This document shows, piece by piece, positions 1 to 5,801 of a stretch of DNA of 9,743 nt. Origin of the DNA: Candidatus Adlerbacteria bacterium. Its GTDB lineage: Bacteria; Patescibacteriota; Minisyncoccia; Phycocordibacterales; SBAW01. Within the stretch, counting starts at the first letter, position 1. The number at the start of each line of letters is the position of its first letter. Both the position numbers and the translations under genes were made by a program. The notes beneath the pieces are model-generated. The model was not told where the DNA came from. It did not search any database and worked only from the letters and a program-made list of their open reading frames with translations. The stretch covers positions 1 through 9,743 of the forward strand of contig CAIJVL010000053.1 of NCBI GenBank assembly GCA_903824155.1. The letters run 5' to 3'.

Positions 1-477
<477 letters not shown>

Positions 478-794
478 AAACACAGAGTGTTTTTCTTAAC
501 TCGATGAACGGAACAAGAGAAAAGATGTCTTCTCTCTTAATTTTTTCTGACTGCCTTGGCCGGTTGAGGGCCAAGGACTTTCGCACGTTTGTTTCCTCCT
601 AAGAAACATAGTGCGGTTTCTTGCCGTGTAGTTAGCTCTCCAGCCAACTACACAAGTGTGATCATCCCCGCAAAGAGAATTCGAAACTCCCTGCGGGTCA
701 ATACATTCTTTCTATATATTTAGTTGTCAAAGACCCTGCTTTTGGGCCCCCTTTTTTCGTCAATTGACGATAAAAAAACGCCTCGTTCGGCAGT
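478..794 (-). other. 16S rRNA leader transcript with serial hairpins
   Basis: This is the roughly 317-nt stretch between the inferred transcription start (~794) and the 16S 5' end; I see no protein gene in it. On the minus-strand RNA it folds into successive local hairpins: 667-672/692-697, 626-637/642-653 (12 bp, one G-U pair that only forms on the minus-strand RNA), 601-607/616-622 (7 bp), 554-561/569-576 (8 bp) and 515-520/533-538. Upstream of these lies a perfect 12-bp palindrome (758-769) flanked by a T-run and an A-run. Such leaders normally carry antitermination and RNase processing signals. Which hairpin is the processing site cannot be told without the 3' flank of 16S. Confidence 0.75.
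719..736 (-). promoter_or_regulatory. boxA antitermination element in the rRNA leader
   Basis: The minus strand reads GGGTCTTTGACAACTAAA, close to the bacterial rRNA boxA consensus (TGCTCTTTAACA and the Bacillus-type TTCTTTGAAAACT). BoxA in nascent RNA binds NusB/NusE and protects rRNA transcription from early termination. It lies between the promoter and the 16S gene, the usual place. The embedded TTGACA could be misread as a -35 box, but no good -10 follows at 16-18 bp. Confidence 0.75.
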
Positions 795-800
795 AGGGAC

Positions 801-828
801 AGTATACCCGTATCCCCTAGAGAGTCAA
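801..828 (-). promoter_or_regulatory. rRNA operon promoter
   Basis: On the minus strand TTGACT (823-828) and TATACT (801-806) are separated by 16 bp, giving start near 794. Both boxes match the sigma70 consensus at five of six positions, the best minus-strand promoter in the window. It lies about 320 bp before 16S and just downstream of a terminator-like hairpin (885-920), as expected for an independently transcribed rRNA operon. Confidence 0.82.
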
Positions 829-884
829 GCGGGGCCTTAGGGGCAAAAATAAGGGTATTTTGATCCCTTCCTTGGGGCTGAAAT

Positions 885-920
885 CGGGCAAAATAAAGGC
901 CCCACTTTCGTAGGGCTTTT
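885..920 (-). terminator. Terminator-like hairpin upstream of the rRNA promoter
   Basis: An AAAG(G)CCC / GGGCTTT stem (895-902 with 913-919, one bulged base) has a further small AC/GT stem in its loop. On the minus strand it is followed by TTTATTTT, the tail of an intrinsic terminator. It would end transcripts coming from the kinase gene and insulate the rRNA promoter. On the + strand a short TTTT also follows, so it may work both ways. The stem is imperfect. Confidence 0.55.
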
Positions 921-1106
921 GGTGGAGTTCCGTGGAGTTCCTTGGGTTTGGCTGTTTTCTTAGTGTCCGTCTCAACATGGCTCTAAACCGGGCAAGGTGG
1001 CGCCGTAACGCTCTCGGGAGATTCAGAGGGGCTGAGTACAGTTCGGACTAGACTTCTTGTGTTCTGCCCTAAGGATACTAGTTCAGACACCTGAAGAACA
1101 GATGAG
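921..1106. other. Gene-free GC-rich stretch, possible structured RNA
   Basis: There is no convincing ORF, tRNA or rRNA here. It contains a 10-bp tandem repeat (GTGGAGTTCC at 922-931 and 932-941) and inverted segments that could make a rod-like fold: 1044-1052 with 958-969, TCAG/CTGA (1022-1034) and TCTC/GAGA (1012-1021). It is either the 3' UTR of the upstream kinase gene or a separate RNA ending at the 885-920 terminator. I do not recognise 6S, SRP, tmRNA or RNase P signatures. Confidence 0.35.
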
Positions 1107-1652
1107 TTATGCACCCTTTTGGAGCGCTTTTTCAACCTGTGTAAATAGCTCCTCTTGCGTGCCGTTGTTGGTAAAGACCGCATCGGCTGTTTCTATCAGC
1201 TTCTTAATATTGTTTTTGGTCGGGTCGGTATTGGCAAATTCGGCCTGCTCGTCTTGTACAAACTTTTCAAAACTTACTTTGTCAGTTTCGCTGGCTCGTT
1301 TAGAAATGCGCCCGTAGCGAACCTTGATGTCGGCATCGACCGCCCACATAAGCCCGCCGCTGGCCTTTACCGTGGCCCCCTCGCCCAGCGAGCGGATAGA
1401 CTCCACAACTGCGTCGCCTCCGTTCTCGACCGCCTGTGCAACTAACTGCTCGGCAATGTAGCCGGGGCCAAAAGTAGAACGAAGATCGTTTGCTACCAAA
1501 AGCATATTGTCGCGGTTTTTCTCCATCCCGCGCTTGGTCAACTCGACTGTTAAAAAGTCGCGCACTGAGTAGTGCGTAAAGCCTTTTTGTTTTAAATATT
1601 CAACCACTGTCCCCTTGCCTGCCCCCAGCGTTCCCGTAATGCCGATAATCAT
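1107..1652 (-). CDS. P-loop nucleotide kinase-like protein (dephospho-CoA kinase/UPF0200-like)
   Basis: A 181-aa soluble protein that starts directly with the kinase fold (MIIGITG). The Walker A loop GTLGAGKGT is at residues 7-15 (Lys13). A segment EGIRS-like in position (VVESIRSLGEG, 83-92) and a basic lid-like stretch (VRYGRISKR, 111-119) resemble dephospho-CoA kinase and the related archaeal UPF0200 family. The family phosphorylates small nucleotides or nucleotide-like cofactors with ATP in the cytoplasm; the exact substrate cannot be read from sequence. Two starts are possible: ATG at 1661 and ATG at 1652. I prefer 1652 because no SD precedes either, an extended -10 box overlaps the first ATG, and the shorter form begins at the usual P-loop strand. 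It follows the cupin gene on the same strand but a strong terminator separates them. Confidence 0.85.
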   Translation of the reverse strand: MIIGITGTLGAGKGTVVEYLKQKGFTHYSVRDFLTVELTKRGMEKNRDNMLLVANDLRSTFGPGYIAEQLVAQAVENGGDAVVESIRSLGEGATVKASGGLMWAVDADIKVRYGRISKRASETDKVSFEKFVQDEQAEFANTDPTKNNIKKLIETADAVFTNNGTQEELFTQVEKALQKGA

Positions 1653-1659
1653 TCCAAAC

Positions 1660-1668
1660 ATAATAACA
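1660..1668 (-). promoter_or_regulatory. Extended -10 promoter for the kinase gene (leaderless)
   Basis: The minus strand reads TGT-TATTAT (1668-1660), an extended -10 box 7 nt before the ATG at 1652, so transcription should start at or next to the start codon. No good -35 box is seen, as is common with extended -10 promoters. The TG lies inside the T-tract of the preceding terminator. Confidence 0.5.
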
Positions 1669-1696
1669 AAAAAGCGGCCCGTTCGCAGGGCCGCTT
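1661..1696 (-). terminator. Intrinsic terminator of the cupin gene
   Basis: A 9-bp GC-rich stem (1672-1680 with 1688-1696, loop 1681-1687) is followed on the minus strand by TTTTTGTT. It begins just after the cupin stop codon (1702) and abuts the promoter and start of the kinase gene. Confidence 0.88.
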
Positions 1697-1701
1697 GGAG
1701 T

Positions 1702-2118
1702 TCACTCGGGTGATTCGAGAAGGGCGGAATTGGAGCGGCTCAGCTCGCCTTCCGTGCGGTAAGAATCCTTGTCGTCGTGATGCGTAGAAAACTCGTATAT
1801 CACGCTTGATTGCAAGCCGCCAAAGCGGTGTTTTACCCCGACCGGGATCTCCACCGTATCACCGGGCAGTAAAATAAAGACCTGGTCGCCTAATTCGAGG
1901 CGCACTTTACCATCTTCGATATGAAAGGTTTCGTGCTTGATTTCGTGGTGATGCAAACTGCACTGCCAACCACGCTGGAGAATTAAGCGCTTTCCGCAGT
2001 ACCGGTCATTGTTAACAATCCACTCCTCATATCCCCAGTCCTTTTTGACTCGATGCATATCTTGTGCGCGCACTACCAGCTTTGCAGCAGTGCTCATCTC
2101 AAAAAATGGCCATGGCAT
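1702..2118 (-). CDS. Cupin-fold sugar isomerase-like protein
   Basis: A 138-aa single-domain cupin. Motif 1 is complete: G50-x5-H56-x-H58-x4-E63-x6-G70. Motif 2 is G86-x5-P92-x-G94-x2-H97, so the usual three-His/one-Glu metal site is present. The WGYEEWIVNN (28-37) and YCGK (40-43) stretches resemble the D-lyxose isomerase / mannose-6-phosphate isomerase type cupins often found in CPR genomes. A role in sugar or sugar-phosphate isomerisation for surface polysaccharide is likely but not proven. The ATG at 2118 is chosen because AAGGA lies about 7 nt upstream; the later ATG (codon 8) has no SD. It has its own terminator and is divergent from the small gene at 2407. Confidence 0.85.
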   Translation of the reverse strand: MPWPFFEMSTAAKLVVRAQDMHRVKKDWGYEEWIVNNDRYCGKRLILQRGWQCSLHHHEIKHETFHIEDGKVRLELGDQVFILLPGDTVEIPVGVKHRFGGLQSSVIYEFSTHHDDKDSYRTEGELSRSNSALLESPE

Positions 2119-2202
2119 CGGCTATTCCTTCCCTAGTTGAAGTTGCGTCTAGAAAAACAATACAACTTTAAGCCCTTTTCTGCCATATCCCCTTCCAGCC
2201 GG

Positions 2203-2231
2203 TTGCCAAAACTTGGGCTTTTTTGTATGGT
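2203..2231 (+). promoter_or_regulatory. Promoter for the leader peptide and small gene at 2407
   Basis: TTGCCA (2203-2208) and TATGGT (2226-2231) are separated by 17 bp. Transcription would start at about 2238, which is the A of the leader-peptide ATG. The -35 is five of six to consensus, the -10 four of six. Confidence 0.5.
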
Positions 2232-2237
2232 TACTAT

Positions 2238-2294
2238 ATGAGCCAAAGAAATTCGTATTTCTACGCCTTCTTTACCACTCGCAAGAGGGGTTAG
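2238..2294 (+). CDS. Putative leader peptide, aromatic-rich (18 aa)
   Basis: ATG at 2238 opens an 18-codon frame, MSQRNSYFYAFFTTRKRG, ending at TAG 2292-2294. Codons 7-12 encode Y-F-Y-A-F-F, which recalls Phe-operon leader peptides such as PheL and PheM. There is no SD; a promoter predicts a leaderless start at this ATG. A terminator hairpin follows 27 nt after the stop. The proposal that ribosome stalling here controls the downstream gene is inference; a short ORF like this could arise by chance. Confidence 0.4.
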   Translation: MSQRNSYFYAFFTTRKRG

Positions 2295-2321
2295 TTGGTG
2301 TTGCTCTCAAAAAGATCACAC

Positions 2322-2363
2322 AAACGGCTCCTCTAACGAGGAGCCGTTTTGCTTTAGCAAAAC
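2322..2363 (+). terminator. Intrinsic terminator in the leader (putative attenuator)
   Basis: A perfect 12-bp stem (2322-2333 with 2338-2349, loop TAAC) is followed by TTTTGCTTT. It lies between a + strand promoter and the start of the small gene at 2407, so it would cut off that gene's mRNA unless opened. A second 7-bp hairpin (2346-2352 with 2357-2363, loop TTTA) shares its 5' arm with the end of the terminator stem. An upstream segment (2284-2292) can pair with 2326-2334 and would break the terminator. No other + strand gene precedes it, which supports attenuation rather than ordinary termination. Confidence 0.65.
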
Positions 2364-2406
2364 AAATACAAGAGAAGTTTGGTAGTTCTTTCAACAGGAG
2401 GGTAAG

Positions 2407-2619
2407 ATGCAAGAAACGGTGCGGTGGCGACCGCTCGACGAACGAAAAAAGGTTGAGGCCCGTAAAGCGCTTGAGCCATACCACGGAGATCTGTTGGATC
2501 TATACGGTAGGGACTGGGCGTACCACTCAGAGTATGCCCGCATCATCAACGAAGTAGCGCGAGGCAAGCATAGTGCCGAAGAAGCTATCCGGCTCTCTAA
2601 ATCTACGAGAGCAGCCTAA
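2407..2619 (+). CDS. Small hypothetical protein (70 aa)
   Basis: A very strong SD (AGGAGGG, 2396-2402) lies 4 nt before the ATG, and a perfect terminator follows the stop, so this is almost certainly a real single-gene unit. The product is 70 aa, soluble, highly charged and probably mostly helical (stretches at 12-33 and 40-66), with no Cys, no signal peptide and no membrane segment. I recognise no family. It stands alone between minus-strand genes and is preceded by the proposed attenuator leader, so its expression may follow the state of translation. Function unknown. Confidence 0.8.
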   Translation: MQETVRWRPLDERKKVEARKALEPYHGDLLDLYGRDWAYHSEYARIINEVARGKHSAEEAIRLSKSTRAA

Positions 2620-2624
2620 CTTAA

Positions 2625-2655
2625 AAGCGCCCCAACTGGGGCGCTTCTTTCTTAT
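2625..2655 (+). terminator. Terminator after the small gene, probably bidirectional
   Basis: A perfect 9-bp stem (2625-2633 with 2638-2646, loop AACT) begins 5 nt after the stop at 2619 and is followed by CTTTCTT. In the opposite direction the tail reads CTTTTAAG, so it can also end the convergent minus-strand transcript from 2698-3033. Confidence 0.88.
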
Positions 2656-2697
2656 ATTCCTACTGCGTACATCGATTCTGTATATGCACCTCGCTTA

Positions 2698-3033
2698 TTA
2701 TGTCCCAAGAATATTAAGCTCACTTGAAGAGTGCTGCTCATTGGACCGAATAGCGGCGTAAAAATTCCATACTAAAAATACAACTATTACTAGTGCTACC
2801 GCCCAAATGAGCCAGATAAATTTTGATTTGGCGATACCCGGCATTAATGACCCAACTATTAGGCTTACAATAATGCCGACGCCAAGTAGAAATGGAAAAC
2901 CTACTGGGAGTAAATATACTACGTACGACGAAAGAATACCTAAACTTATAAGTTTAAGCGTAATAATTACGCACACTACAGCAAACACAGCGAATATGCC
3001 TGCTGCGGTTAAAGCTCCTTTAAGCCTATTCAT
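2698..3033 (-). CDS. Small integral membrane protein, hypothetical
   Basis: 111 aa, hydrophobic almost throughout, with three predicted membrane segments at about residues 8-30, 35-65 and 71-95 and a short hydrophilic C-terminal tail. I recognise no family. ATG at 3033 is preferred over an in-frame TTG at 3039. There is no SD, but an extended -10 box (TGG-TAATAT, 3048-3040) stands 6 nt before the ATG. It begins 30 nt after the secF stop codon on the same strand, so it may be read both from its own promoter and as the third gene of a secD-secF unit. A 6-bp inverted repeat (3024-3029/3032-3037) covers the start codon. Confidence 0.7.
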   Translation of the reverse strand: MNRLKGALTAAGIFAVFAVVCVIITLKLISLGILSSYVVYLLPVGFPFLLGVGIIVSLIVGSLMPGIAKSKFIWLIWAVALVIVVFLVWNFYAAIRSNEQHSSSELNILGT

Positions 3034-3039
3034 AGGCAA

Positions 3040-3048
3040 ATATTACCA
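3040..3048 (-). promoter_or_regulatory. Extended -10 box before the small membrane protein gene
   Basis: TGG-TAATAT on the minus strand ends 6 nt before the ATG at 3033, predicting a leaderless or nearly leaderless mRNA. No clear -35 is visible. Confidence 0.4.
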
Positions 3049-3063
3049 CACACAGAGATTACG

Positions 3064-3978
3064 TTACGACTTCTTTTGGTGCTTTTCCCAGAACACGAGA
3101 AGCGGTGCGGCGAGGAAGATCGAGGAATACGTACCGGCTATCATACCGATGATAAGGGTCAGGGCAAAATCTTTGGTCGTCACGGGGCCGACAAAGAAGA
3201 GCGCCGCGAGCATGATCACAACGGTAAGCGAGGTGTTGTTGGAGCGGGCAATCGTTTGCACAATACTGCTGCCTACAACCTCGTCGTACGGCACTTTTTT
3301 GTGGTGCGACTCGTTAAGCGCTAAATTTTCGCGTACACGGTCAAACACCACGATGGTGTCGTTGATGGAAATACCGAGGATCGTAAGGAGGCCGACGATA
3401 AACAGCGAGTCTACCTCGGCGCCGTTAATATGGCCCAAAAATGCAAATACGCCGGTCGGCACGAGTATGTCATGCGCAAGGGTAATAATGACCACCACGC
3501 CGTATTTCCAAGAAGCAACCGGCTTAGATACGTGGCGGAATGCAAATGCTATAAAAAGAATGATGCAGAGGGTAACAAGACCGAGCGCTAACAATCCTTT
3601 GTTTAGGAGCTCTTTACCAATGATAGGCCCCACTGACGTGTACTGGTCTTCGTGGGCTGCCCCAAGCGTGCCGAGAGCCGACTCAAGAGCTGATTTTTCG
3701 TCTTGACTCAGAGCGCGCGTGCGGATGACATAGGCGCTGGCCCCCGACGGCTGCACGCGTACCTCGCCTATCTTAAGGGGCGTCGTAACGTTTTGCACCT
3801 GCGCTACGGTTGGTATTGCGCCCGCGTAGGAGACCTGGAGCAGCGCGCCGCCAGAGAGGTCGATGCCCGGCTTAAGTCCCCACAGTACGATCGAAAGGAT
3901 CGCGAGTATGGAAAGGATAGCAGGAAACAGAAAGAAGAGATTTAAATTTTTTGCGGAAATTGATTTTTGTTCAGACAT
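3064..3978 (-). CDS. secF: Protein translocase subunit SecF
   Basis: 304 aa, normal length for a separate SecF. With SecD it forms the membrane complex that uses the proton gradient to help pull and release proteins exported through SecYEG. Visible features: first membrane helix at about 13-34, the GIDLSGG motif (38-44), a periplasmic domain to about residue 112, SVGPIIGKEL (115-124) and then five C-terminal helices. The conserved SINDTIVVFDRVREN stretch (204-218) contains the Asp of the proton path, and the ARSNNTSLT stretch (244-252) is also family-typical. The start is 13 nt after the secD stop; no SD is seen, so expression probably depends on coupling to secD. Confidence 0.97.
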   Translation of the reverse strand: MSEQKSISAKNLNLFFLFPAILSILAILSIVLWGLKPGIDLSGGALLQVSYAGAIPTVAQVQNVTTPLKIGEVRVQPSGASAYVIRTRALSQDEKSALESALGTLGAAHEDQYTSVGPIIGKELLNKGLLALGLVTLCIILFIAFAFRHVSKPVASWKYGVVVIITLAHDILVPTGVFAFLGHINGAEVDSLFIVGLLTILGISINDTIVVFDRVRENLALNESHHKKVPYDEVVGSSIVQTIARSNNTSLTVVIMLAALFFVGPVTTKDFALTLIIGMIAGTYSSIFLAAPLLVFWEKHQKKS

Positions 3979-3991
3979 ATATGTGTTGCTG

Positions 3992-5332
3992 CTATTTGCG
4001 CAGACCCGAGCGCATTAAAAAGCGGCCGACTCCGCTTTGCGCGTTCAACCCAAGGGCAAGCATAAAGGTGCGGGAAATGGTGATCGCAGAGATGAGGGAA
4101 ATTAACACGCCGAGGCCAAACACCAGCGCAAAACCGCGGATAATAGAAGTGCCGAGCCAAAATAGGATAACAGCGGCAATAAGGTGGGCGACGTTCGAGT
4201 CGCGGATAGCGGTCCATGCGCGCGCAAAACCATCGCGTATCGCCCGCTCCGTTTCTTTGCCTCCGGCCAGCTCCTCTTTCATGCGCTCGGCAATGAGCAC
4301 GTTGGCGTCAACCGCCAAACCGATCGAAAGGATAAAGGCCGCTATGCCGGCGGAAGTAAGCACCACGGGGACGACTTTGAATATCGTAAGCATAAGGAGG
4401 CTGTAAATGAACAGCGACACCACCGCCACAACGCCCGGCAAGCGGTACCAAAGGATCATAAATATGGAAAGTATGATGAAACCCAGAACGCCTGCAATAA
4501 CGCCGGCATGCAGCGCCTGTGCGCCAAGGGTCGGGCCAATGCTCTCCGTCGAGTCGAGCGTAATAGGCACCGGAAGTGCGCCAAGGTTGAGGTTGGTTGC
4601 CAAAGATTTGGCCGTGTCCGCGGTAAAGTTGCCCGAGATAACTGCGGTGCCGCCGTCTATCTTTTGCTGGATGGTCGGTGCCGAAATAAGCTGGCCGTCG
4701 AGGAAAATGCCGAGCGCGTGGCCAACATTAGCATCGGTAATGTCTGCAAACATCTTTGCGCCCTGCTGGTTAAAGTTAACCTGCACAACCGGCGCAGTTG
4801 CAGCAACGCCCGTGCCGTTGCCAAACTGCAAACTTGCCGATGAGAGATACTCGCCCGTAAGACCAGTGTCTACAAATGCGTTGTTGTTGACGGTACCGTC
4901 GGCGTTGGTGGTCGATGCCTCAAAGCCCGGCTTAACCAATTTAAATTCGAGTGTAGGAGTCTCGCCTATAGATTTGATTGCCTGGTTAACATCAGTAACG
5001 CCCGGCAAGTCTACAATAAGGCGATGGGTGCCGTTGCCAAGCGCACCGCCCTGCTCGAGCTGTACAACCGGCTCGGATACGCCAAAGGCGTTTACGCGGC
5101 GCTCGATAACCGACTGGAGCGCGGTCAAAGAATCAGAGACATTGGCTGCGGGAACTTTGGTAACGTCGGCATCGTAGATAAGCTCGGTGCCGCCTGAAAG
5201 GTCGAGGCCAAGCTTAAAAGCATAATGACCCTGGTTAGCCTGGTAACTTGGGGTAGAAGTTTTGTATATAAAAAAGCCCAAAGCGCCTGCGGCAATGAGT
5301 ATAAGGACCGCCGTATATCGTAATGCGAACAT
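3992..5332 (-). CDS. secD: Protein translocase subunit SecD
   Basis: 446 aa, much shorter than E. coli SecD (615 aa); short SecD proteins are common outside Proteobacteria. Features in order: first membrane helix (5-23), GLDLSGGTELIYDAD (42-56), the periplasmic P1 region with VIERRVNAFGVSEPVVQ (75-91), a head region with GALGIFLDG-like segment (205-213), and five C-terminal helices from about 273. The proton-path motif GLAVDANVLIAERMKEEL is at 338-355 (Asp342). It precedes secF in the standard order. There is no SD; an extended -10 promoter sits 7 nt before the ATG. Confidence 0.97.
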   Translation of the reverse strand: MFALRYTAVLILIAAGALGFFIYKTSTPSYQANQGHYAFKLGLDLSGGTELIYDADVTKVPAANVSDSLTALQSVIERRVNAFGVSEPVVQLEQGGALGNGTHRLIVDLPGVTDVNQAIKSIGETPTLEFKLVKPGFEASTTNADGTVNNNAFVDTGLTGEYLSSASLQFGNGTGVAATAPVVQVNFNQQGAKMFADITDANVGHALGIFLDGQLISAPTIQQKIDGGTAVISGNFTADTAKSLATNLNLGALPVPITLDSTESIGPTLGAQALHAGVIAGVLGFIILSIFMILWYRLPGVVAVVSLFIYSLLMLTIFKVVPVVLTSAGIAAFILSIGLAVDANVLIAERMKEELAGGKETERAIRDGFARAWTAIRDSNVAHLIAAVILFWLGTSIIRGFALVFGLGVLISLISAITISRTFMLALGLNAQSGVGRFLMRSGLRK

Positions 5333-5339
5333 GGGCTAG

Positions 5340-5367
5340 AGGATAACAGAAATAAGGCTTATTTCAA
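5340..5367 (-). promoter_or_regulatory. secD promoter with a palindrome in its spacer
   Basis: On the minus strand TTGAAA (5362-5367) and TATCCT (5340-5345) are 16 bp apart, with a TGT extension just before the -10. The -10 ends 7 nt before the secD ATG (5332), so the mRNA should be leaderless. A perfect inverted repeat, GAAATAAG-G-CTTATTTC (5349-5365), fills the spacer and touches both boxes: a candidate operator. Confidence 0.6.
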
Positions 5368-5372
5368 AGGGC

Positions 5373-5401
5373 TTGACTGATGTATAAAATATAGGTAGAA
5401 T
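5373..5401 (+). promoter_or_regulatory. Promoter of the small + strand membrane gene
   Basis: TTGACT (5373-5378) and TAGAAT (5396-5401) are separated by an ideal 17 bp, with start near 5408. Its -35 is 5 bp from the -35 of the divergent secD promoter. Confidence 0.75.
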
Positions 5402-5435
5402 GTATTCTAGAGTAGCAAAAAGCGAGGAGGCTTCG

Positions 5436-5741
5436 ATGAACCTACCCGGGTGCCTTAAGATCAACTCTGTTTCAGATGAAGCTGGTGTCTTCTGCTTCAT
5501 CTTCTTCCTTATCGGATTCTTCGGCAGTTACACGATCGGGCTCGAAGAGTTGTTTCCTCAGTCCGACAACGCTAGTACTTTCGGCGCAGTGGTCCTTTTC
5601 TTCTTTATAGTGTCCGCAGCAAGCTTTTTGTTTGCATACGCGGGCATTCTTGCCGATAAATGGAATCGGCGCAACATGACAATTTCATGGATTAGGTGGT
5701 TACTTGTCACCCTGCCCGACGAAGTCAAACGACGAATCTGA
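5436..5741 (+). CDS. Small membrane protein, hypothetical (101 aa)
   Basis: An ATG at 5436 follows GAGGAGG (5424-5430) by 5 nt. An earlier in-frame ATG at 5400 overlaps the -10 box and cannot be used from that promoter. The protein has two predicted membrane helices (about 17-37 and 49-72) and a basic, Trp-containing C-terminal tail (KWNRRN, 75-80). I recognise no family. It is a single-gene unit with its own promoter and terminator, divergent from secD; control through the shared intergenic region is possible. Two membrane helices next to secD could suggest an envelope role, but that is a guess from position only. Confidence 0.8.
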   Translation: MNLPGCLKINSVSDEAGVFCFIFFLIGFFGSYTIGLEELFPQSDNASTFGAVVLFFFIVSAASFLFAYAGILADKWNRRNMTISWIRWLLVTLPDEVKRRI

Positions 5742-5761
5742 CCCCTGAGTGGAGGCAAAGC

Positions 5762-5801
5762 GCGGCGCGGTTAGTAACCGCGCCGCTTTTTATTTTTTTG
5801 C
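5762..5801 (+). terminator. Strong intrinsic terminator between convergent genes
   Basis: A nearly continuous 12-bp GC-rich inverted repeat (5762-5773 with 5775-5786) is followed by TTTTTATTTTTTT. The T-run encodes the last Lys codons and stop of the convergent folD on the other strand, so the signal overlaps the folD 3' end. Confidence 0.93.

Noticed and set aside
725..730. TTGACA as a second rRNA promoter -35 box
   Set aside because: No good -10 lies 16-18 bp downstream; the surrounding sequence fits boxA better.
974..992. Minus-strand GGTTTAGAGCCATGTTG resembles a Cas9-type CRISPR repeat start
   Set aside because: It occurs once, with no spacer array and no cas genes nearby; the similarity is short and probably chance.
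962..1106. tmRNA, RNase P, SRP RNA or tRNA gene
   Set aside because: I could not find the conserved cores of these RNAs (T-loop, tag frame, P4, SRP tetraloop region) on either strand.
2202..2223. Hairpin plus T-run (GCCAA...TTGGGC TTTTTT) as a + strand terminator
   Set aside because: The stem is weak and bulged, no + strand gene lies upstream, and the region fits better as the promoter of the leader at 2238.
2213..2557. A 114-aa + strand frame overlapping the 2407 gene
   Set aside because: It has no SD, runs through the terminator stem and overlaps the better-supported gene in another frame.
2807..3706. A 299-aa open frame on the + strand
   Set aside because: It lies opposite secF and the small membrane gene, both well supported, and its translation shows no family features or SD.
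4407..5177. A 256-aa open frame on the + strand
   Set aside because: It is the antisense shadow of secD, whose motifs are unmistakable.
5400..5435. Upstream ATG extending the gene at 5436
   Set aside because: This ATG overlaps the -10 box and has no SD; GAGGAGG clearly marks the ATG at 5436.
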